This document shows, in pieces, positions 57,666 through 64,000 of a stretch of DNA of 64,000 nucleotides. Both the position numbers and the translations under genes were made by a program. Below the pieces are notes generated by a model, which was given only the letters and a program-made list of their open reading frames with translations, was not told where the DNA came from and ran no database searches. Origin of the DNA: Lepeophtheirus salmonis (taxonomy: Eukaryota; Arthropoda; Copepoda; Siphonostomatoida; Caligidae); contig NC_052135.2 in the NCBI RefSeq assembly GCF_016086655.4, positions 53,307,671-53,371,670 on the forward strand, in the 5' to 3' direction. How positions within the stretch are numbered: position 1 is the stretch's first letter; every line of letters starts with the position of its first letter.

Positions 57666-58120
57666 TTAAAATATTATTGACAGGGCCAAATTTTTATTAC
57701 GAGAACTATAAGAAATTTTCCAAAGTTTTTCATGGGGGAAATGAAAAAAATTTTAAAGTTCTGAAAGACTTAATTGCAGTTAAGTGTTGGATCAATGTCG
57801 TCAAATGTTCGAATTGGTCTGAAACCAACATGATTATTGTTCTCAATTAAATATTTAAAAGTATTATATTTTTATTTTCTAATAATTTAATTAAATATAT
57901 TGTATGAAATTATGATTTGAAATAGTTCAATTAAGTAATTAATATTTAAAGAAATTATTTTGTGTTTTTTTGAACGTTGAATTTATTCATAAATATTAAC
58001 TTTTTAACGTAAGTAAACGAAATATTAGCAACTATTTTATTAAAAAATTACAATTTAAATCATTAAAACATCTCTTTTCATCTGTATAGATTTTTTTGCA
58101 AAAGTTGGAAATGCCGGGAT
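57666..58120. other. AT-rich intergenic DNA, unassigned
   Basis: Nothing recognised. An R4-like GGAGGGGCTGTAGCCC border follows at 58142-58157. Confidence 0.3.
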
Positions 58121-58669
58121 CAATGAACCAGCAGGGGAGATGGAGGGGCTGTAGCCCACAAACGAAGGATTTTTTGACAAATTAGAGTTTTGAAAGAATT
58201 TTTTTAGTATATGCTCCAATAATGATCACATCAAAAAAGGAAATACGTTCACACTATGGAGTCATACTAAGAAAGAACATACGAAAGAACTGGAGAAATC
58301 TAAGGAAAAATCGACTCAAACTATGCTAAAATACCTTTTAAACAGTAATGAGTACATATTGGATTAGTTGTATCGTATAGATTCTCATATTTTGCCACAA
58401 GATCCCGATGGATGGACCGAAACTGGGCCCCTCGTAGGACGACTTAGCCCGTAGCCTGATATTTTCTCTATATTCTCTAGTTGTATTTATAAAATGATTT
58501 TAAATGAAGTTTATTAATAAAATGGTATTTATCTGGAAAAAAAACAACTTCCTCATTTTTAGTTGCTACTAACTTTCAAAAGACAGTTATCAAAATTTCA
58601 TGACAATCTATTGTTTATTTGTGAGTTATTGTGCACAGTGTGACGACGCTCCTTTTTTATTTCCAAACA

Positions 58670-58780
58670 ATGGATCAAAAACAATTTATTGTTTTAAATT
58701 TACACTGCTTCTCGATGGTAAAAAGTACCGTTCAAGCTAAACAATGGCTTGAAAAGTATTGTGGAGACTTGGCTCTATAA
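58670..58780 (+). pseudogene. mariner transposase N-terminal fragment
   Basis: 36 codons from ATG to TAA: MDQKQFIVLNLHCFSMVKST, then VQAKQWLEKYCGDLAL. This is the first helix-turn-helix of mariner transposases (family pattern 'HCF.MGK.TVEAKQWLDK.YGDSAPS'). Truncated by a stop; no downstream domain. Confidence 0.6.
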
Positions 58781-59319
58781 AGAGAATAATAATAATAATT
58801 TAAAAAAAGCCAATTTTGAACCAACAAATATGTGTTTTATTTGTTAAGCCCCGAACTTTTCAGCATATGTGTTACGTATTTATCAGAATTTAAATTGAAT
58901 TAAATTATCCAATCGCATATGTAAATATATCTAATAGAATTTTTTGGTCTAATGGTCCTTTCGCAAAGATGTTTCCCACCAATAATCCAAGAATAATTTT
59001 ATTCACCTCTGCTTATTATTCAGCCTCTTCTATACTTTGTTAAATGCATGTGAACATATTTGTTCTTACATCTTGGACATTCACTTACATACTGCACCCT
59101 TATGTATTCTTGAATCTTTGTATGTTCTGCACGTACTTTCACCATGAATATACCCTGATTAATAATCTTAAAAAGAAGGAAAAAATATTCCCCCTAGTCT
59201 ATTTATGTATTATTACCCTAAATATATAGATATAATAAATAATTTGGAAGATATTTATTATGTTTATTTGTATAAGAGTCCCTTGCTGCTTAGAGTTTAA
59301 GTTTGGGATTATTGATATT

Positions 59320-60060
59320 CATTCTAGTGTTGAGACTTTGTCGAGACTGAATTTTTTCCCTGTTTGATGTTGAATATTTTTTTAGACGGATTACGTACAA
59401 TATTTCTCGGCGTCAATTTATGGACCGATTCCCTTCCCTATCCACCTGATTTATGAGTTGTACAAATATGATTTATACATAATGATGTAAATCCGGTGTG
59501 CTTTTTTAGCTGGCCTGTTAATTTGTAATTGGTAATATAAAGAAGGAATTTTTGTTCCCTTAGAAGTTGTCATTATTATTTCATTCCTGAGTAGTGAACG
59601 TCCTTTCCTAAATAGATTCAATTATATTCAAAACCTGCTTGAACATTCGTGTGTGCTCATAAAAGAAAGGGGCTTTGTTGCAGAGTTATAATTGTTAGTC
59701 CTTTTTGGACTCAGAGTAGAATTGGGGATTGACATCGGAGTAATCCTAGCAAATGTACTTGTTTATATTCTTTTCTCCTTCCTCCCTTGTCACAGGTGAT
59801 TGTAGCTTATATAATGAAACGTCATGAGCATTATTCTTTCTCTTTCCTAAATATTCTTAAAATTGTCAGGGTTACCATGTTGATTTTTGGTTTCTTTTTC
59901 TTTTAACATACCCATTCTACACTGGATTTTCATCATTATCAATGCAACACATTTAACTTCATATGACGTTATTGTAGGGCGATACTCATCATTTCAAAAC
60001 AGAACTGACGTCATAAACAGTTCATCAATAGAATTGGTTTACACCGATTTTTTGTCAGCA
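59320..60060 (-). repeat. R2 repeat, reverse, interrupted by R1
   Basis: R2 landmarks run up to ATTTATGAGTTGTACAAATA at 59450-59469 and resume with GCAACACATTTAACTTCATA and TGACGTTATTGTAGG at 59944-59979, continuing to about 60060. The 461-bp R1 copy sits in between. Confidence 0.65.
59479..59939 (-). mobile_element. R1 MITE, complete copy nested in R2
   Basis: Ends ATAATGATGTAAATCCGGTG (59479) and, inverted from 59939, ATAATGATGAAAATCCAGTG: a terminal inverted repeat of about 22 bases with two mismatches. The interruption of R2 on both sides fixes the element limits to within a few bases. No coding capacity. Confidence 0.75.
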
Positions 60061-60259
60061 AGATTTCGACGAAATTTTAGTATTTTGTAACAAATAACTA
60101 TTTTGAGAAATTAGCAATCTTTTTAAAGTTTTTTTTTTACGAATTTTCCCATAAATTAATTTTTTCTTTCGAATTTGTTCAATGGTAGAAAATCCTGCAG
60201 CACACCAAAACATGTTTTACCGTTGAATCTTTAAAAACAACAACTAACAAATGTAAATG

Positions 60260-61230
60260 ACTGATATTGTTAAAATGCAGTTGCAAACTAAAAAAACAAA
60301 AATGCTATATCTATGATGGAGTGTAACTTGTTGTTTAAAAATGGCGTAAGCTCAAAAGATTTATCAATAATAATAAAAGCAAAAGGTTAGATATCGCCAC
60401 ATTGATCTGCACCGGCCATAGCAAATCTAACATTGTTAAGATACTGAATGTTAACCGTCATACGGTGTATATAGTCGGAAAGCCTGTGGAGGATAAAAAA
60501 TATAATTGGACTCAGAGGCTGCTAAACATTTGATATCAATCCAACTATGAGCATGTCATAGTTAGCCAGGAAGATGAATGTGAGCAAGTCTACAGTCTCT
60601 AAAGTTGTCCTATGTACTGAAGGGAGATCTCGGAGTTATGCTAAAAGGCCTATGATAATTCAAAATCAAATGGATGTCCATATGTAACGCTGTAAGATGA
60701 TAATAAATGATCTATAACACATTGGTGATCACATATTCTTTTACAGTGATAAGAAAACATTTACTGTGGATCCTGTCATCAACAAACAAAATGACAGGAT
60801 TGTTTGTTTTGAAAATACCCCTAGAAACCTTTTGGAAGTATCCAAGAGAAAACATTCATCCTCAGTGATGCTGCAGGGCATCATAGCCTCCACAGGTGAC
60901 AACAGATCGGCATTTAGGTTTTACAATAGGCTATCGGCTAACAATAGCAGACTACATAAAGATTTTGAAGAGCCAAGTCTTGCCATTGATCCAGAAAAAC
61001 TTTATAAAGTCTTGGATGAGTAATAGGTATTTCAAAAAAATGATAAATATTTTTGGCCTCCACAATTCCCTGATTCAAACCCTTTCGACTTTTCAATACG
61101 GCGACATATTGAGTCCAAAGCCTCTTGAGTCTGCCTCAGCATGTTCACCAACCTCAAAGCCTCTGTGTAGTCCCATTGGAGGAGGAGGATCAAATATGTT
61201 CCTTTATTTTACTTGATTTTTGTATAGTTA
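60260..61230 (+). pseudogene. Tc1-like transposon relic
   Basis: Blocks in order: SKSTVSKVV-like helix-turn-helix (about 60585-60615), HIFFYSDKKTFTVDPVINKQ (60731-60790; first catalytic Asp), NDRIVCFENTPRNLLEVSKR, SSVMLQGIIASTGD and, after a frameshift, GYRLTIADYIKILKSQVLPL, QKNFIKSW. The second and third catalytic motifs survive only as a PQFPDSNPFDFSI-like trace near 61062-61100. Confidence 0.7.
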
Positions 61231-62139
61231 GACACATTTTGCAGGAATGTTATTAAAGATAAATTAATAACAATTTTATCTTTCGAATGCTGAAATATTC
61301 ATTTTCAATTGTTATTATCTATAATTTTCATATACATATATGTATAGTTATTCCATTTCAAAATTTAAAAAAAAAGAAAAAAAAAGGTGTTAAGTCAAAA
61401 CTTATTACGGTTGAATGTTTTAATATTTATTTCCGTGTTTTATTGCTTAAATAATAATAATAAATGTGGTTTTTTTTTTTTGCTGGCAGTCGAAAATGTT
61501 GTCGCATAGCGTTATAATGCAATTAATGACGTTAAAGAAAATACTCTATAAAATTTAATTTAATTTTGCATGATTTTGGGGAAATTTCGAATATTTATTC
61601 AAAATTAAATTGATTTAATTATATATAGTTTCAGTCAGCAGTAACAAGTGATTAATTAACCATAACTTAAATCAGATTCTTCATGAACTTCTGGTTGTGC
61701 AATAAATATTCTTTTACCTTCATCTTCAAGAAGTGCCAAAACTTCTTTCATGTCAAACCGTGTCTATGGAAAAATATACTTGTTATTTGAACAATAATAA
61801 TAACATCTCTGGGATCAAGTAAATAAAATAACTTTTTACAAGAATAAGCTAAGTCTAAGTCGTGTTTATAATTTTGTTAATCAAATTGTACTTCATACCT
61901 TCCTAACCTACTATATATAGTAGGCAGTACTCTAAACATCATAATTTCTATTCTATTATACACAAGGCTATGAAAATTGACGTAATGCAAGTTCAACTAC
62001 TACTATTAAAGTCTGGTGAAACATGTTGCTTTACGTTAATTCTAAAACTAATTTTAATTTTTTGCTATTTTTTACGATGTTTCATTACGCAACCAAACGA
62101 CAAGTAAAATAAAAATAAACAAATTTTGTATTTATCCTG
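61231..62139. other. AT-rich intergenic DNA; R3 scrap
   Basis: Bases 61445-61520 match the left end of the R3 copy at 11500-11570 (TAATAATAATAAATGTGG, GAAAATG, GCATAG). Nothing else is recognised. Confidence 0.35.
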
Positions 62140-62460
62140 TGACTCTAAGCCTAAAAATGTTAGAGCATCATCAAAAAAGGCAGCACGTGCCCAATCTCCT
62201 CCCTCAGTCTCAGTACCAAGAAGGGTGCAAAGAAATTAGGTATTTTCATGTGGACTGCCCAACAAGACCATCAAGCCCCATATAGCCAAGAAGAGCTTAC
62301 GCTTCTGCAGCAACAATATGTCTTACTTTTTGGCCATATGGCCCTCCTCCAGCCCTGACCTCAACCCCTGAGCTTTTTAATTTGTGGTGCCTTGGAGAAT
62401 AATGTCTGCTGCACGCTTCATCCAAAGTTAAAAGAAAAATTGGCTAAATATAGTATTTAA
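62140..62460 (+). pseudogene. Tc1-like transposase C-terminal fragment
   Basis: A shifted frame reads HTAKKSLRFC-like sequence, then FLAIWPSSSPDLNP near 62325-62370 and LENNVCCTLHPKLK-type tail. It contains the 'WPSSSPDLNP' catalytic block of the Tc1-like elements in this window. Confidence 0.6.
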
Positions 62461-63179
62461 ATATATCACAAATTGGTTTTGAGTTGTAGTTTCTTGATTG
62501 GATAAAAATCACGTTTTTCGTAATTTAGTCATCCTACTGCAAGTTTTAGGTCTCCACTCTGTTCTACAGTAAAAAAAAAAAAATCAATAAAATTTAAAGC
62601 CATAGAAATATTTTGTATTGTCCAATTTTTTGCAAATAGGGATTATTTTTCCCCCTCTTTTCCAAGCGCCTTAGAGAAAAATATATATTCCTCGTCATTA
62701 CTATATATGAACTTGATTTTAAATGCATTTTAAGTCAATACAATAAAATTTATATTGTATTGTGCCTCCATTTACATAAATCTTATTTATTTTAGTTCAT
62801 TTCTCATGAGAGTTGTGTACATATATACATACGTTATACAAACATTAGAATGGTTCTTAAAATGGTTTTTTTCTTTAAATGTTGGAACATATTTCTAAAC
62901 TGCTCCTTTTGGTAAAAAATTACGAAATACAGTGTGTGACAGCATAACTTCCCTTTTACACAAGGCTTTAAAACAAGTTTTATAAAAACCAAAAAGTTTT
63001 ATTTTGTGTTTCATAATAATATTAAAGGGTTGATCTTATCTAATGGTAGACATTTCATTTTTTCAATTTTTCAAGAGTAAAATTTAAACAAGTGGTTTTG
63101 TGAGGACATTTATTTAACAAAATAATTTAAAACTATTGCTTGACACAACTTTTATTAAGTAAGTGAGGCATCACTTCTA

Positions 63180-63660
63180 ATAATTGCCTCATTACGAGGT
63201 CTAATTTTTTATTAGAGTTTGACCATATAGCCAGACTTGAGCTTGATATACTACTTCTTGACGGAAGCCTCCTCTAGTGAGTGGACACTCCTATGAGGAG
63301 TAGCACACACCCTCTCCTTCAGACGTGCTTCGATAGAGTAGTCCCAGGGGTTCGCATTTGGAGAGGAGGGTGGCCACATTTTGAGGTCCCAAAAGTCAAG
63401 AAAGTCGTGTTTCAGGAAGGCCTGGGACTTAGCAACGCACTCACACGGCGTTCCGTCTTGAAGGAAAACAAAGTTGTCCCTGAACTTTTAAACTGTCCCA
63501 AGGTAATACTTTCTTATCCCCAAGTTCGATGTAAGCATTTGCTTGAGCCACTCCTTCCTCTTTACAAAAATGGGAGGGTAGACTCCTCAACGCCCAAGAC
63601 CGTGGTTTCGGCCGGATTTTTTTATTTTGAAAACATATCTCACTGAAGTTGAGACATGTT
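63180..63660 (-). pseudogene. Tc1-like transposase C-terminal fragment
   Basis: Leftward reading: a VFLQDGTPCECVAKSQAFLK segment, FLDFWDLKMWPPSSPNANPW, DYSIEARLKERVCATPHRSV and HSLEEASVKK. These are the second and third catalytic regions of a Tc1-like (maT-type) transposase. The 121-codon frame on the plus strand here is its shadow. Confidence 0.7.
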
Positions 63661-63851
63661 CTGTTTTGATCTAGCGGCCGTTCTACCTATTTATAGTGGC
63701 ATAAACGGTGAAAGTAACTTTTTATTAAGAGGTTTTATTTTCAACGTAAAATACAGGTTCCTCACAACTCCAACGCATGATTGCGACTGACTGTATTAGC
63801 AAGAATACAATAGGGTCTCATCTAAAGAACGAAACCACGCCTACCCGCTAC

Positions 63852-63888
63852 AACTTCTATAGTCTGATTATATTAGACTATAGAAGTT
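63852..63888. repeat. perfect 14-bp hairpin
   Basis: AACTTCTATAGTCT (63852-63865), a 9-base loop, then AGACTATAGAAGTT (63875-63888) without a mismatch. It lies near the window end in sequence with no other feature. Confidence 0.6.
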
Positions 63889-64000
63889 ATGTTGCCCCAC
63901 CCTTTATATAGTTTTGAGGCATATTGATCTATGTTTAGAGGTTAAAGTTGGTCCTTAAAGTTGTAAATTTCACATCTTCAGATATAAGATTACGACTCTT

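Noticed and set aside
63281..63646. 121-codon plus-strand open frame
   Set aside because: It is antisense to a clear Tc1-like transposase fragment with WPPSSP and DYSIEARLKE motifs.
1..64000. CRISPR arrays, operons, riboswitches, rRNA or tRNA genes
   Set aside because: No regularly spaced direct repeats with unique spacers, no bacterial gene organisation, and no cloverleaf with A/B boxes noticed; the spliced genes show a eukaryotic genome.

Overview
This window looks like nuclear DNA from an arthropod, most likely a parasitic copepod such as a sea louse. That is an inference from three things: the strong A+T bias, split genes with GT-AG introns, and the density of Tc1/mariner-type relics. 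No bacterial, plasmid or organellar signal is visible. Only four host genes can be supported: a glutaredoxin-domain cysteine-rich protein of the GRXCR1 type (+, five coding exons over about 30 kb), ROMO1 (-, single coding exon), adrenodoxin-type ferredoxin FDX1 (-, single coding exon) and the ESCRT-II subunit VPS36 (+, five coding exons over 1.4 kb). All four reading frames join without a break. ROMO1 and FDX1 both act in mitochondria, VPS36 in endosomal sorting; I see no functional grouping beyond proximity.

Layout. 1-430: a mariner relic whose N- and C-terminal halves face each other. 1153-31405: the GRXCR1-like gene, whose four large introns are packed with mobile-element debris. 31980-32975: a nearly full-length dead mariner. 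33000-34250: MITE copies. 34945-36469: ROMO1 and FDX1, both leftward, separated by a 542-bp TIR element. 36593-42121: the interval between the divergent genes FDX1 and VPS36. It holds two copies of one TIR element (one next to each promoter), a DDE-transposase relic and an unrecognised coding-like remnant. 42279-43676: VPS36. 43700-64000: no host gene found; several Tc1-like relics on both strands, one complete TA-flanked Tc1-like element (53831-55062), its 520-bp deletion derivative (51422-51941), a LINE scrap and long AT-rich quasi-periodic tracts.

Repeats dominate the window. Recurrent families could be delimited by comparing copies inside it: R1, a roughly 460-bp MITE with termini like ATAATGATGNAAATCC (at least ten copies); R2, a repeat containing a TGACGTCAT-type block (five loci, one with three units); R3, a 500-600-bp repeat; R4, AT-rich quasi-periodic tracts bordered in places by CAGGGGC ends; R5, about 770 bp with 50-bp TIRs; and a nearly palindromic foldback element. 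Nested insertions give a relative age order for some of them. I saw no CRISPR, rRNA or tRNA. Exon limits come from reading-frame and splice-site agreement, not transcripts.
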